Of a stretch of 64,000 nucleotides of DNA, positions 42,439 to 51,869 are shown piece after piece (the stretch's first letter is position 1; every line of letters starts with the position of its first letter). A model generated the notes under the pieces. That model saw nothing but the letters and a program-made list of their open reading frames with translations, was not told the DNA's origin and searched no databases. Position numbers and translations under genes: made by a program. Source of the stretch: SIG77 sp045589595 (lineage in GTDB: Bacteria; Verrucomicrobiota; Lentisphaeria; Victivallales; UBA1829); the NCBI GenBank assembly GCA_045589595.1, contig JAZNPK010000042.1, forward strand, positions 29,203 through 93,202, in the 5' to 3' direction.

Positions 42439-43062
42439 GTGTTGAGATTCGGTCAACGCCGCAAATGCAGGAACGCCGCCATTCTGGAGTCGTTCCTCGC
42501 TTTGTTTATTCTCTTGCTTGTCGTATTCGGCTTGCTGCAGCTTTACCGGCTGGTCATTTCCGGTATGGTTCTTGAATACGCCACATTCCGTGGCGCGCGT
42601 TCGGCAACAGTGGGATTTGCAGATTATCTTTCCCGTCGTGAAGCATTGGTAAAAGTCATTCCGGCTTCCGGTGCTATGGTGGAACCATCCGAGATGCGAA
42701 CCGGCGGCAAAGCCATGTTCAATCTGGAAAAACGCCATGTGGAACGCTTCATGACAGGTGAACGCTACATGGAGTACGAGTATTGGAACGGCAATAAAGT
42801 CCGGCACTCCAATTACAAATGCAAGGATTACGGCAAAGAAATGCTGGGCGGCGGCTGTTCTGTCTGCGCTGTCAGCAACGGCGATAACCCCCATATCGGC
42901 ACAAAATCCACCATCAACGGCGATATCGTCCAGTTTGAAATGGAATTCAAAGATTTTCCGCTCACGATGCCCCTTCACGAAATCTATTCCAAGACCGGCA
43001 CAATGAATTTTTCCAGGGAAACAAACCTGACCAACCACGCCCAGGTATTTCTGGAGGAATAA
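42439..43062 (+). CDS. TadE-like pseudopilin / membrane-anchored protein
   Basis: The product has 207 residues. Residues about 10-45 (RNAAILESFLALFILLLVVFG) resemble the TadE/G N-terminus: a positively charged leader, a Glu and a long hydrophobic helix. The periplasmic part holds two close cysteines (GGGCSVCAVSN) and another upstream (NYKCKDY). The start is GTG 42439 or TTG 42442; the upstream AGGTGAT is close to an ideal Shine-Dalgarno, slightly favouring TTG by spacing. The next gene starts 4 bp after its stop. Confidence 0.68.
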   Translation: MLRFGQRRKCRNAAILESFLALFILLLVVFGLLQLYRLVISGMVLEYATFRGARSATVGFADYLSRREALVKVIPASGAMVEPSEMRTGGKAMFNLEKRHVERFMTGERYMEYEYWNGNKVRHSNYKCKDYGKEMLGGGCSVCAVSNGDNPHIGTKSTINGDIVQFEMEFKDFPLTMPLHEIYSKTGTMNFSRETNLTNHAQVFLEE

Positions 43063-43066
43063 ACTG

Positions 43067-45010
43067 ATGAAACAAATGCCGGCACAGAAAAAAATCTATT
43101 TACAGCGCGCCGTCCGGAAAGGGCAGGGCGGTCAGGTGTTGGCGCTTGCACTCATTGCCATGGTCGCGATCCTCGTTGCCGGTATGATCCTGTTTGATGT
43201 CCACACCGTTATCCGCGGAAAAGTCAAAGGTCAGAATGCGGTGGATGCTGCCGCATTGACCGGCGCAACATGGCAGCTCCATGCACTCAATCTCATCGGC
43301 GAACTGAATCTTGTCAAAGCAACAGCCATCCTCACATCCGATTCCGCCGCAGCGGGAAGTCTCGATTACGGTCAGGGAACGGGGCAGGGGCATCTTCCGT
43401 CCGGCAGTTCTTATCGCGATGAAGAAAATGCCACCTTCAATACCCAGCGTCTTTATGATGATCTGAACCGGATCGGAACTGCCCGGGACGACCTCACGGT
43501 CGTTACAGAACTTTTATCCCAGATGCAGACCCGTGTTTCTTTCGTGCTGCCCATTCTCGGATACGGTGCAGCGCAGCAGGCGGCGAAAAACAACGGGATC
43601 GATTACAACAGCGACGGTGCGGAAAGCATCCGCGATTTTTACAATGAAATTCTGGACGACGAACTTTACGGAGATCCGGAAATCGCCCCGAAAATCATCA
43701 ACGGCTACCAGTGGCGCTATCCTTATGCGCTGATGATCCATTCCCTGCTGGGGAACAACGATCGCGGTATTGCTGTCGGCACAAAGATCAACCGGCTCGG
43801 TCTCCCCAGCACCTATCTTGACGAAACCAGCAACAATCTTACTCAACTGCTGACGCAAAAAAGATTTTACGAAGCCATTCTCGCCAATTCCTGGTGTGAA
43901 CTCAAAGACATTCTCAACAAAAATTTCAACGGCAACTGGTGGGGCTCTTTCGATATGAATTTGCTCAGCACCTTCATCGGGGAGAGCGAGATCCTGCCGC
44001 TGTATGTTTCATTCTCGGCAGACCAGAGTGCCATCAATATTCCCGACCTCGGTGATTTTTTTCCGCAGCGGTTCAAAAATGATGTGGATATCGTCCTGCA
44101 GAATGATTCCTGCGAACTGCTCCTCAATACGACCGGCGGCACAAAACGCTGTATCATCAAAAGCGATGGTACCGTTCAGACAAAAGAAAGCGGCTTGACA
44201 GTTCAGCCCAATGAGATCCTCAATGCTGTTTACGAAAACGGTAATACATACATTATGTTCAATACCGGAAGCGACTTCAACTGGTGTCTGTATGATTCCG
44301 ATAACTGGTACGACTACAGTGAAAGTTTCAAAACAACATGGACCCCTTATCTGCGCAGCAGTTTCAAGCCCGGATATGATTATACTTCCGGCGCACTTTC
44401 ATGGTTTGAAATGGCACAGCACACCCGCACCGTCTCCGGCAATATGTTCGATCGCGGCAGCAGTACATCAGGCGGGAAGGGGTTCCGTATCAAAAAATCC
44501 TCTGCAAATCAGGCATTGACCAACGCCCAGGCAGATCTCAAAACCGGGTTGGACGAGATCCAGACGGACGCATTGGCAAAACCATTCGGCAGGATCAAGA
44601 TCGATGGTCAGTACAAATCCCCCATCGCCGCCGGAAGAATGGTTCTGCCCGTCTTTACAGAGGTGGCATTGATCCCCATTTCTCTGGAACCCGTGTACGG
44701 AACCGGTACACTTGATCGTGACTGGCTGACATTCCTCACAAAATATCTGCCCGCTCTGGGGCGCTCACAGACGCTGGAAAATGCCTATAACTCTCTCAGT
44801 ACTGAGGATAAAAGAAGTACCAACCGCTATCACCACGCCCTGATGAAACTCAGCAATCCGGAATGGCGGGAGCAGGGCATAAAATGGCTGAATACCCCCA
44901 TCGCATTTGATAAGGAAACTAAACTTCCCGTCCGGTACAACAAGGACAACTGTAATTGCTGGCCATCCGGCGGCTCCGGAACTCATGTGGGCCCCGGCTC
45001 CATCCATTGA
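43067..45010 (+). CDS. TadG-like large pseudopilin (Flp pilus assembly family)
   Basis: The product has 647 residues. The N-terminus GQGGQVLALALIAMVAILVAG has the TadG-type pattern, then DVHTVIRGKVKGQNAVDAAALTGA, the usual post-helix segment of TadG-like proteins. The rest is a large exported domain with no recognised fold; a Cys pair CNC (NKDNCNCW) closes it. TadG proteins are often co-encoded with minor pilins. It is the last of four pilin-like genes. No Tad ATPase (TadA), secretin (RcpA) or prepilin peptidase gene lies nearby. Confidence 0.68.
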   Translation: MKQMPAQKKIYLQRAVRKGQGGQVLALALIAMVAILVAGMILFDVHTVIRGKVKGQNAVDAAALTGATWQLHALNLIGELNLVKATAILTSDSAAAGSLDYGQGTGQGHLPSGSSYRDEENATFNTQRLYDDLNRIGTARDDLTVVTELLSQMQTRVSFVLPILGYGAAQQAAKNNGIDYNSDGAESIRDFYNEILDDELYGDPEIAPKIINGYQWRYPYALMIHSLLGNNDRGIAVGTKINRLGLPSTYLDETSNNLTQLLTQKRFYEAILANSWCELKDILNKNFNGNWWGSFDMNLLSTFIGESEILPLYVSFSADQSAINIPDLGDFFPQRFKNDVDIVLQNDSCELLLNTTGGTKRCIIKSDGTVQTKESGLTVQPNEILNAVYENGNTYIMFNTGSDFNWCLYDSDNWYDYSESFKTTWTPYLRSSFKPGYDYTSGALSWFEMAQHTRTVSGNMFDRGSSTSGGKGFRIKKSSANQALTNAQADLKTGLDEIQTDALAKPFGRIKIDGQYKSPIAAGRMVLPVFTEVALIPISLEPVYGTGTLDRDWLTFLTKYLPALGRSQTLENAYNSLSTEDKRSTNRYHHALMKLSNPEWREQGIKWLNTPIAFDKETKLPVRYNKDNCNCWPSGGSGTHVGPGSIH

Positions 45011-45036
45011 TCCATGCCGGAGAAAGGATCCTGTTT

Positions 45037-45669
45037 ATGACGAACGCACAACAAAACGGACAACAGATCACGGTAATTCCTGCAGGACTTCTGCGTACAA
45101 ACTGCACGCTTTTGAGCGTACCCGGAAGCGGGATCCTCTATATTTTTGATCCGGCAGGGGAGGGGAAGAGACTCATCCGCGAAGCCAACCGGTTTGAAGG
45201 GATCAATGAGGTCAGGATCGTGCTGACTCACGCTCATTTCGACCATATTCAGGCTGCAGGGGAGGTGGCTGCTGCATTCGGATTGGATAAATTGTATCTG
45301 CATCCCGCCGATCATGCGCTCTATTACAGCCCCGAAAATGCAATGGAACCCTATTTCCCGGCGGCAAAAAATCTGCCTCAGGCAGCGTGGCCGCCTCCGC
45401 CTGACGACAATATGCAGATCATTCCCTGTCCCGGTCACACCCCGGGCGGCAGTTCTTTCTACTTCAAATCCCTGAGTACAGTCGTCACTGGCGATACCCT
45501 TTTTTACGAATGTATCGGCAGAACGGACTTCCCCGGCGGAAACTTCAAAGATCTGGAAAATTCTGTCCGCAACGGACTGTTTGTCCTGCCGGACGATACA
45601 CGGGTCATTCCCGGTCACGAATGTGAAACAACGATCGGTCACGAAAAGAAGCATAATCCTTACGTGTGA
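45037..45669 (+). CDS. MBL-fold metallo-hydrolase (glyoxalase II-like)
   Basis: The product has 210 residues. The metallo-beta-lactamase motif THAHFDHIQA, HTPGGSSFYF, TGDTLFYECIGRTDF and the final PGHECETTIGHEKKHNPYV match YcbL/GloB-like hydrolases, binding two metals. It may hydrolyse a thioester or a small ester. The start ATG 45037 follows AAAGGAT. The longer frame from 44956 would overlap the preceding gene and was not chosen. Confidence 0.85.
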   Translation: MTNAQQNGQQITVIPAGLLRTNCTLLSVPGSGILYIFDPAGEGKRLIREANRFEGINEVRIVLTHAHFDHIQAAGEVAAAFGLDKLYLHPADHALYYSPENAMEPYFPAAKNLPQAAWPPPPDDNMQIIPCPGHTPGGSSFYFKSLSTVVTGDTLFYECIGRTDFPGGNFKDLENSVRNGLFVLPDDTRVIPGHECETTIGHEKKHNPYV

Positions 45670-45895
45670 CCCATTTCAACATTCCGGCATCAAGACCCGA
45701 TAATGGACGGCAATCACTGACTGCTTGATCAGTTAACGGACTGCCCACATCCATTTTCTTTTTCATTTTTCTTTCCATCCGATAAAAAATCAGAATCGCC
45801 GGAAACAGCCATATCAGCGCAGTTGCGTTGATCTCCCGTAATGACTTCATCACCGTAACGACAGCGTTCTTTTGCCCTTTATCGCCCCTTATGTA

Positions 45896-45923
45896 ATGTC
45901 GCATAATATAGATTATGTAAAAT
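45896..45923 (+). other. Candidate chromosomal dif site (XerC/XerD recombination)
   Basis: The 28-bp sequence ATGTCGCATAA-TATAGA-TTATGTAAAAT has the exact dif layout of an 11-bp XerC arm, 6-bp core and 11-bp XerD arm. Against the E. coli dif (GGTGCGCATAA / TTATGTTAAAT) the XerC arm matches at its eight inner bases except one and the XerD arm at 10 of 11. It also matches the B. subtilis right arm TTATGTAAACT at 10 of 11. It lies alone in a gene-free stretch. Confidence 0.8.
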
Positions 45924-46211
45924 CACAAATACCGGGAAGGGGATGTTTGCTCTTCTGTATCTTGATGTGTTACAAGACTTTACAAAACTGTTGATTGCCA
46001 TTGTTAATAACATATTGATAACTTTTCAGGGTTATTGACACTCTCCGGGTCTGACACTGTTAAAATCTCCACATTCCGGAATCGAAACTGATGACGAATG
46101 ATTCTGGCGGAGTTGTTCTCACGCTCCGGATGACACCGTCACCGGAAAGACAAAACAAAAAAAGGGGCAGGCGGACAGTGATAAAAATCAGGTAAAAATA
46201 CACCCTTCCCC

Positions 46212-46239
46212 TTGAAAGATGGCGGAAACAGAGTATATT
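46212..46239 (+). promoter_or_regulatory. Sigma70-type promoter of leuS
   Basis: TTGAAA (46212-46217), 16-bp spacer and TATATT (46234-46239), 53 bp before the ATG. Confidence 0.68.
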
Positions 46240-46292
46240 GTGAGGATGACGATTCTACTATTATTTAAACGCGCACAAGGAGCAAAAAAATC

Positions 46293-48848
46293 ATGAGTTA
46301 CGATTTTGCCGCAATTGAGAAAAAATGGCAGACATACTGGGATGAAAACAAGACCTTCCGCGCGGAAGATCTTTCCCCGAAGCAGAAACTGTATGTCTTG
46401 GATATGTTTCCCTATCCCAGCGGAGCCGGTCTGCACGTCGGACACCCGGAAGGCTATACTGCAACAGATATTTTCTGCCGCTTCAAACGGATGAACGGCT
46501 TCAACGTTCTTCACCCCATGGGCTGGGACGCATTCGGTCTGCCCGCTGAACAGTACGCCATTGAAACCGGTACCCATCCATCTGTGACTACGATCAAGAA
46601 TGTGGAGACCTTCAAGCGTCAGATCAAATCCCTCGGTTTCAGTTACGACTGGGACCGCGAGATCAATACCACCGATCCCGGTTATTACAAATGGACCCAG
46701 TGGATCTTCCTCCAGCTCTACAAAAAAGGTCTCGCCTATATCGATGAGATCCCTGTCAACTGGTGCCCTGCCCTCGGCACTGTTCTTGCCAATGAAGAAG
46801 TGATCGACGGCAAAAGTGAACGCGGCAATCATCCTGTGATCCGCCGTCCCATGAAACAGTGGGTGCTGAAGATCACGGAATACGCAGAGCGCCTGCTGAA
46901 AGATATCGATCTGCTGGATTGGTCCGAAGGCATCAAAGATATGCAGCGGAACTGGATCGGCAAAAGTGAAGGTGCGGAAGTCATCTTCAAAATCGATGGT
47001 ACAGATAAGAGTGTCACGGTCTATACGACCCGCCCTGACACCCTGTTCGGCGCGACCTATCTGGTTCTTTCTCCGGAACATGCTCTGGTGGACCAGATCA
47101 CGACGCCCGACCGCATGGAAGCCGTGAAGGAATATCAGAAATTTGCCGCCTCCAAGAGTGATCTCGCCCGTACAGATCTGAGTACGGAAAAGACCGGAGC
47201 ATTTACCGGTGCTTATGCGATCGATCCGGTCAACGGCGAAAAAGTGCCGGTCTGGATCGCGGATTATGTATTGAGTTCCTACGGGACCGGTGCGATCATG
47301 GCTGTTCCCGCTCACGACACCCGCGACTTTGAATTTGCGGAAAAATTTGAAATTCCCATCAAGTGCATCATCGAACCCACGGAAGAAGATTGTGCTGCAG
47401 CCAATGTTTCCAGAGCAGATGTCCTTGCCGGAAAAGCGTGTTGGACTGGCGATGGCAAAAGCATTCACTCTGCCAACAACGATGGTCTCGACATCAATGG
47501 TCTCGGTGTGACCGAGGCGAAAGCAAAGACCATCGCATGGCTGGAAGAACGGAATATCGGTAAAAAGACGGTCAACTACAAACTGCGTGACTGGCTGTTC
47601 AGCCGTCAGCGTTACTGGGGAGAGCCCTTCCCCATCATCATTATGGATTCCGGCGAGATCCGCCTCGTTGACGAAAAAGATCTGCCTGTCACCCTGCCCG
47701 ATCTTGACACGTTCAAACCCACGGGCAACGGGGAATCCCCCCTCGCCCATGCCAATGACTGGCTGGATTATACGGACCCCGTCACCGGTGAACACGGCAG
47801 ACGCGAAACCAACACCATGCCCCAGTGGGCAGGTTCCTGCTGGTACTATCTGCGCTATATCGATCCGAAGAATGACAAATGTTTTGTCGATCCGGAAAAA
47901 GAAAAATACTGGATGCCGGTCGACCTCTATGTGGGCGGTGCGGAACATGCAGTCCTTCACCTGCTCTACGCACGTTTCTGGCACAAAGTGCTGTTCGATA
48001 TCGGTGTGGTCTCCACGCCGGAACCCTTCCAGCGTCTTGTGAACCAGGGGATGATCCTCGGTATTTCCTACAAAGACAGCCGCGGCGCACTGATCCCGAC
48101 CAATCTTGTGGATATCACAGAAAACGGTCCCGTTCACAAAGAAACCGGTGAAAAACTGACCGAATTCCCCGCCAAGATGTCAAAATCTCTCCGCAACGTG
48201 GTGAATCCGGACGATGTGATCCGTGAATACGGTGCCGACAGTATGCGTCTTTATGAAATGTTCATGGGTCCGCTGGAAGCGGTCAAGCCCTGGAGTGCGA
48301 AAGGCGTGGAAGGCGTCCACCGCTTCCTGAAACGCTCCTGGAAGATGATCGCTGAAACGACCATCGGCGATGTGGAACTGACGAAAGCACAGAACCGCGT
48401 ACTCCACGCCACGATCAAGAAGGTCACGGACGATACGGCATCGCTCAATTTCAATACTGCCATCAGCCAGATGATGATCTTCCTGAACGAATTTTCCAAA
48501 CTGGATGTCATGCCCCGCACGGCGGCGGAAGCATTTGTGCTGCTCCTTGCGCCTTATGCCCCCCATATCGCGGAAGAAATGTGGGAAATCCTCGGCAAAC
48601 AGGCACCCGTTTCTCTGGCTCAGTGGCCGGAATACGACGAAGCACAACTGAAAGAAGATGAAGTGGAAGTCCTTGTTCAGGTCCTCGGCAAACCCAAAGC
48701 CCGGATCATGATGCCGGTGGATGCGGATGCCGATGCGATGCGCGCATTGGCGGAAGCGGATGAAAATGTGCAGAAAGCATTGGCTGGCAAGACAGTTGTA
48801 AAAGTAATTGCCGTGCCGAAACGCGTGGTCAACTTTGTTGTAAAATAA
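46293..48848 (+). CDS. leuS: Leucine-tRNA ligase
   Basis: The product has 851 residues, a class I LeuRS. FPYPSGAGLHVGHPEGYTAT contains the HIGH motif (HVGH); the editing CP1 domain follows (GTGAIMAVPAHDTRDFEF), then WAGSCWYYLRYIDP and the KMSKS motif in AKMSKSLRNVVNP. The C-terminal anticodon and LeuRS-specific domains end VPKRVVNFVVK. It charges tRNA-Leu and edits mischarged aminoacids. AAGGAG precedes the ATG. It probably leads the leuS-to-rsmE operon. Confidence 0.96.
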   Translation: MSYDFAAIEKKWQTYWDENKTFRAEDLSPKQKLYVLDMFPYPSGAGLHVGHPEGYTATDIFCRFKRMNGFNVLHPMGWDAFGLPAEQYAIETGTHPSVTTIKNVETFKRQIKSLGFSYDWDREINTTDPGYYKWTQWIFLQLYKKGLAYIDEIPVNWCPALGTVLANEEVIDGKSERGNHPVIRRPMKQWVLKITEYAERLLKDIDLLDWSEGIKDMQRNWIGKSEGAEVIFKIDGTDKSVTVYTTRPDTLFGATYLVLSPEHALVDQITTPDRMEAVKEYQKFAASKSDLARTDLSTEKTGAFTGAYAIDPVNGEKVPVWIADYVLSSYGTGAIMAVPAHDTRDFEFAEKFEIPIKCIIEPTEEDCAAANVSRADVLAGKACWTGDGKSIHSANNDGLDINGLGVTEAKAKTIAWLEERNIGKKTVNYKLRDWLFSRQRYWGEPFPIIIMDSGEIRLVDEKDLPVTLPDLDTFKPTGNGESPLAHANDWLDYTDPVTGEHGRRETNTMPQWAGSCWYYLRYIDPKNDKCFVDPEKEKYWMPVDLYVGGAEHAVLHLLYARFWHKVLFDIGVVSTPEPFQRLVNQGMILGISYKDSRGALIPTNLVDITENGPVHKETGEKLTEFPAKMSKSLRNVVNPDDVIREYGADSMRLYEMFMGPLEAVKPWSAKGVEGVHRFLKRSWKMIAETTIGDVELTKAQNRVLHATIKKVTDDTASLNFNTAISQMMIFLNEFSKLDVMPRTAAEAFVLLLAPYAPHIAEEMWEILGKQAPVSLAQWPEYDEAQLKEDEVEVLVQVLGKPKARIMMPVDADADAMRALAEADENVQKALAGKTVVKVIAVPKRVVNFVVK

Positions 48849-48865
48849 TACCAGTGAGGTGCAGC

Positions 48866-50086
48866 ATGGAGCATCACAGTCCCGACAAAAATTACATCAA
48901 AATGCTGGAAGATTATGAAGGTTCCGTCGTCGTTTTCGGCGATGCCGCCTTCACCCAGCTTTCCGCCCGGATCCTGCTGGATGGAAACAGCGTTCTGCTG
49001 CTGATCACCGGCGGACAGAACTCCTACATGAAAAGCGGTGCATATCAGGCGTTTATCAATATGGCGCTGGGCATTGATGGCATTGAAACGCCGCTCTATC
49101 AGGGGGTTCCCGCTGAACCGGATGTGGCTTGTGTGCGCGACATCGTAAAAATGATGAACGATGTCAAACCGGACACCGTTGCAGCTCTCGGCGGCGGAAG
49201 TGTGCTTGACGCGGCGAAAGCGGCGTATCTTTCCTGGCAGACAGGACTTGATGTGACAGAACTTTTCGGTGTCAATGTGGCATCGGAACGTTTCCCCGGC
49301 AAAGAATTCAAACGTGTCTCATGTATTCCGACGACAGCAGGTACCGGCTCGGAAGTGACGCCTTATGCCAATATTGTCGATCGTGAAAAAGATCTGAAAT
49401 TCCTGATTGCAGATCAGCAGATGGTTCCGGATCTTGCGCTGATCGATCCGGGGTTTACAAAATCCATGCCCCCTGCCCTGACTGCGGCAACTGCACTGGA
49501 TGCCATGACGCACGCCGTGGAGTCCCTGCTGAACAGTCGCGCCGGACATCCCGAGGGGGAAGAATGGGCGCTGGAAAGCATCCGGCTCATCCGCTATGCC
49601 CTGCCCCGCGTTCTGGAAAATCCCGAAGATCTGCTCTGCCGTGAAATGCTGGCGGCGGCAGCCACGCTCGCCGGTATGTGTATCCGGTTCCGCCCCACAG
49701 CATTGCCTCATCTGTGCAGTTATTCCATGTGGGGCAAAGTGCCGCATGGTCTGGCCGTGGCGCTGCTTCTGCCTCATTTCTGGCGTTATTATCTGGCGGG
49801 AGACGATAATGCGATCCGCACGCAGACGATGAAACTGGCGGGTATCTTTGCTTCTGAAAACGAACAGAAAACGCCGGAAGATGTGGTCCGGGCGTGTGAA
49901 GATTTTATCGCAAAAGTATCTCCGTACAAAAAACTTGCAGAGATCGAAGATTTTGACGCAAATCTGGTGAAAAAGATCGCAGCAGATGCGGCAAAAAATC
50001 CGGTAAAACTGCAGACTGCCCCCCGCAGTGTACCTGTGGAAGAGGCGGCAGATATTCTGAACGGGATCCTGACGAAGGCTTTGTAA
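48866..50086 (+). CDS. Iron-containing alcohol dehydrogenase family protein
   Basis: The product has 406 residues. The Fe-ADH nucleotide-binding GGGSVLDAAKA and the metal-site segment ALDAMTHAVES (Asp, His) are visible, followed by RFRPTALPHLCSYSMWGKVPHG with two further histidines. PTTAGTGSEVTPYA is the conserved substrate/NAD loop. These enzymes interconvert alcohols and aldehydes or ketones with NAD(P)H. The substrate is unknown. The start is ATG 48866, with GAGGTG a few bases upstream. It is followed, 1 bp overlap, by glycerate kinase. Confidence 0.87.
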   Translation: MEHHSPDKNYIKMLEDYEGSVVVFGDAAFTQLSARILLDGNSVLLLITGGQNSYMKSGAYQAFINMALGIDGIETPLYQGVPAEPDVACVRDIVKMMNDVKPDTVAALGGGSVLDAAKAAYLSWQTGLDVTELFGVNVASERFPGKEFKRVSCIPTTAGTGSEVTPYANIVDREKDLKFLIADQQMVPDLALIDPGFTKSMPPALTAATALDAMTHAVESLLNSRAGHPEGEEWALESIRLIRYALPRVLENPEDLLCREMLAAAATLAGMCIRFRPTALPHLCSYSMWGKVPHGLAVALLLPHFWRYYLAGDDNAIRTQTMKLAGIFASENEQKTPEDVVRACEDFIAKVSPYKKLAEIEDFDANLVKKIAADAAKNPVKLQTAPRSVPVEEAADILNGILTKAL

Positions 50087-51231
50087 TGTGCGGAAAAATG
50101 AAAATCGTTCTTGCTCCGGATAAATTCAAATCCTGCATGACCAGCCCTGAAGTCTGCAGGATCATGACCCGTGCTTTTCACTCCGTGATGCCTGACGCGG
50201 AAATCATTTCCCTGCCGATGGCGGATGGCGGAGACGGCACAATGCAGGCAATCGCTTCTGCCATGGGCGGAGAGATCCGCAAGATGACAGTTGTCGGACC
50301 GCTGGGCGATCCGGTTGAGGCGGAATATGCCTATCTGCCGGAATCCCGGACCGGCGTGGTGGAAATGGCTTCCGCCAGCGGGATTGCACTGGTGGACCGG
50401 AGCCGTTTGAACCCGCTGAAGGCAACGACATTTGGAACCGGACAACTGCTGAAGGCTTTGCTGGATGCCGGTGCGGAAGATATCACCATCGGGATCGGCG
50501 GCAGTGCCACCGTAGATGGCGGAGCCGGTATGGCGCAGGCGTTGGGATACCGCTTGCTGGATGCCGACGGCAATGACCTGCCCCACGGCGCAGAAGCGTT
50601 GTCGCGACTGGAAAGAATCGATGCTTCACGGGCAGATCCACGCCTGAAAAATGTCCGGATCTCCATTGCCTGTGATGTTACATCCCCTCTGTTGGGCGCA
50701 AACGGTGCCGCCCGCGTGTTCGGTCCGCAGAAAGGAGCCACGCCGGAAATGGTGGAGATCCTGGAAAACAATCTGGCTCATCTCGGCAATGTCTGGATCA
50801 GACAGGGGATGCTGAACAGTGTGGAAGAACCGGGTGATGGTGCTGCCGGTGGTCTGGGTGCCGGATTGCGTGCATTTTGCAAAGCCGAAGCGCGTTCCGG
50901 TGCAAAACTGATCATGGATCTTCTTCATTTTGAAGAACATTTGAACAACGCATCGCTCGTCATCACCGGAGAAGGCAGAACCGATGATCAGACGGAAGCG
51001 GGAAAACTTTGTGGTGAGATCGCATCTGCCGCTCACGCACACAATGTCCCGGTATTGCTGTTATCCGGGGCTTTGGCAGGCAACCTTGAATATTTCAACC
51101 GGACATTTGATTTTGCATTCAGCATTTCCAGCGGACATACAGATCTTGATTCCGCCCTGAAGAACGGTCCGGACGATCTTTATTTCTTCTGCCGGAATCT
51201 GGCACTGATGCTGAAAAACGGAAGGATCTGA
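50086..51231 (+). CDS. Glycerate kinase (GlxK/GarK family)
   Basis: The product has 381 residues. Characteristic segments are IVLAPDKFKSCMTS, PMADGGDGTMQAIASAMGG, IGIGGSATVDGGAGMAQALG, SIACDVTSPLLGANGAARVFGPQKGAT and ITGEGRTDDQTEAGK, typical of the glycerate 2-kinase family (GK-I). It phosphorylates D-glycerate to 2-phosphoglycerate. The ATG 50086 overlaps the adh stop. The adh-glycerate kinase pair could dispose of a three-carbon aldehyde or acid, though the link is inferred from adjacency. Confidence 0.88.
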   Translation: MCGKMKIVLAPDKFKSCMTSPEVCRIMTRAFHSVMPDAEIISLPMADGGDGTMQAIASAMGGEIRKMTVVGPLGDPVEAEYAYLPESRTGVVEMASASGIALVDRSRLNPLKATTFGTGQLLKALLDAGAEDITIGIGGSATVDGGAGMAQALGYRLLDADGNDLPHGAEALSRLERIDASRADPRLKNVRISIACDVTSPLLGANGAARVFGPQKGATPEMVEILENNLAHLGNVWIRQGMLNSVEEPGDGAAGGLGAGLRAFCKAEARSGAKLIMDLLHFEEHLNNASLVITGEGRTDDQTEAGKLCGEIASAAHAHNVPVLLLSGALAGNLEYFNRTFDFAFSISSGHTDLDSALKNGPDDLYFFCRNLALMLKNGRI

Positions 51232-51233
51232 AC

Positions 51234-51869
51234 ATGACAGATAACACAAAACGGAACGGTATGGTACTGATCCTGTCCGGTCCGAGCGGCTCGGGAAAAT
51301 CCACCCTTTATAAACGGGCGTTTGCCGTGACTGGCGGCTTTGAATTTTCCGTTTCCTGTACAACAAGATCTCCCCGCGAGGGCGAACAGGACGGGATCGA
51401 TTATCATTTCAAGACCCGCGAACAGTTTACGGAATTACTGAAGCAGGACGCTTTCGCCGAACACGCAGAAGTCCACGGCAATTATTACGGCACGCTGAAA
51501 AGTGAATTGCTCGGCAGACTGGAAAAAGGGATCGATGTTCTGTTGGATATCGATGTGCAGGGGGCGATGCAGCTGCGGGAACTCTGCAAAAAAGATCCCC
51601 GTTTTGCCGACGCCTGCGTCTTTGTTTTCGTGATGCCGCCGTCTTACGCTGAACTGGAAAAACGGCTGCGCGGACGCGGTTCGGAAACAGAAGAGACCCT
51701 CGCAAGACGGCTGAAAAATGCGCGTCAGGAAATGACTTTCTGGAAAGAATATGATTATGTGATCCTGAATGATCAGCTTGAAGAAGCTTCAGAACGATTT
51801 ACCGCGTTGATCAACACCATGCGTCTTGCCGTGCGGCGGATGAGAAAGGAGCCTTTCGATGGAGAATGA
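51234..51869 (+). CDS. gmk: Guanylate kinase
   Basis: The product has 211 residues. The P-loop is GPSGSGKST (near 16-24), then the GMP-binding SCTTRSPREGEQDGIDYHF, EHAEVHGNYYGT and LDIDVQGAMQLRE. It makes GDP from GMP. It starts 2 bp after glycerate kinase and overlaps the next gene by 11 bp. In many genomes gmk neighbours coaBC, as here. Confidence 0.95.
   Translation: MTDNTKRNGMVLILSGPSGSGKSTLYKRAFAVTGGFEFSVSCTTRSPREGEQDGIDYHFKTREQFTELLKQDAFAEHAEVHGNYYGTLKSELLGRLEKGIDVLLDIDVQGAMQLRELCKKDPRFADACVFVFVMPPSYAELEKRLRGRGSETEETLARRLKNARQEMTFWKEYDYVILNDQLEEASERFTALINTMRLAVRRMRKEPFDGE

Larger units (their letters stand above)
45670..46292. other. 623-bp intergenic region upstream of leuS, containing a dif-like site
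   Basis: No convincing gene is present. A 99-residue minus-strand frame overlaps the metallo-hydrolase end and has no family match. The region is AT-rich, holds the dif-like sequence at 45896-45923, a short AT-rich stretch (45981-46040) and the leuS promoter. Confidence 0.6.

Noticed and set aside
45605..45904. A 99-residue minus-strand open frame in the leuS upstream gap.
   Set aside because: It overlaps the end of the metallo-hydrolase gene, has no ribosome-binding site that stands out, no recognisable family, and its start lies beside the dif-like site. A chance frame is more likely.
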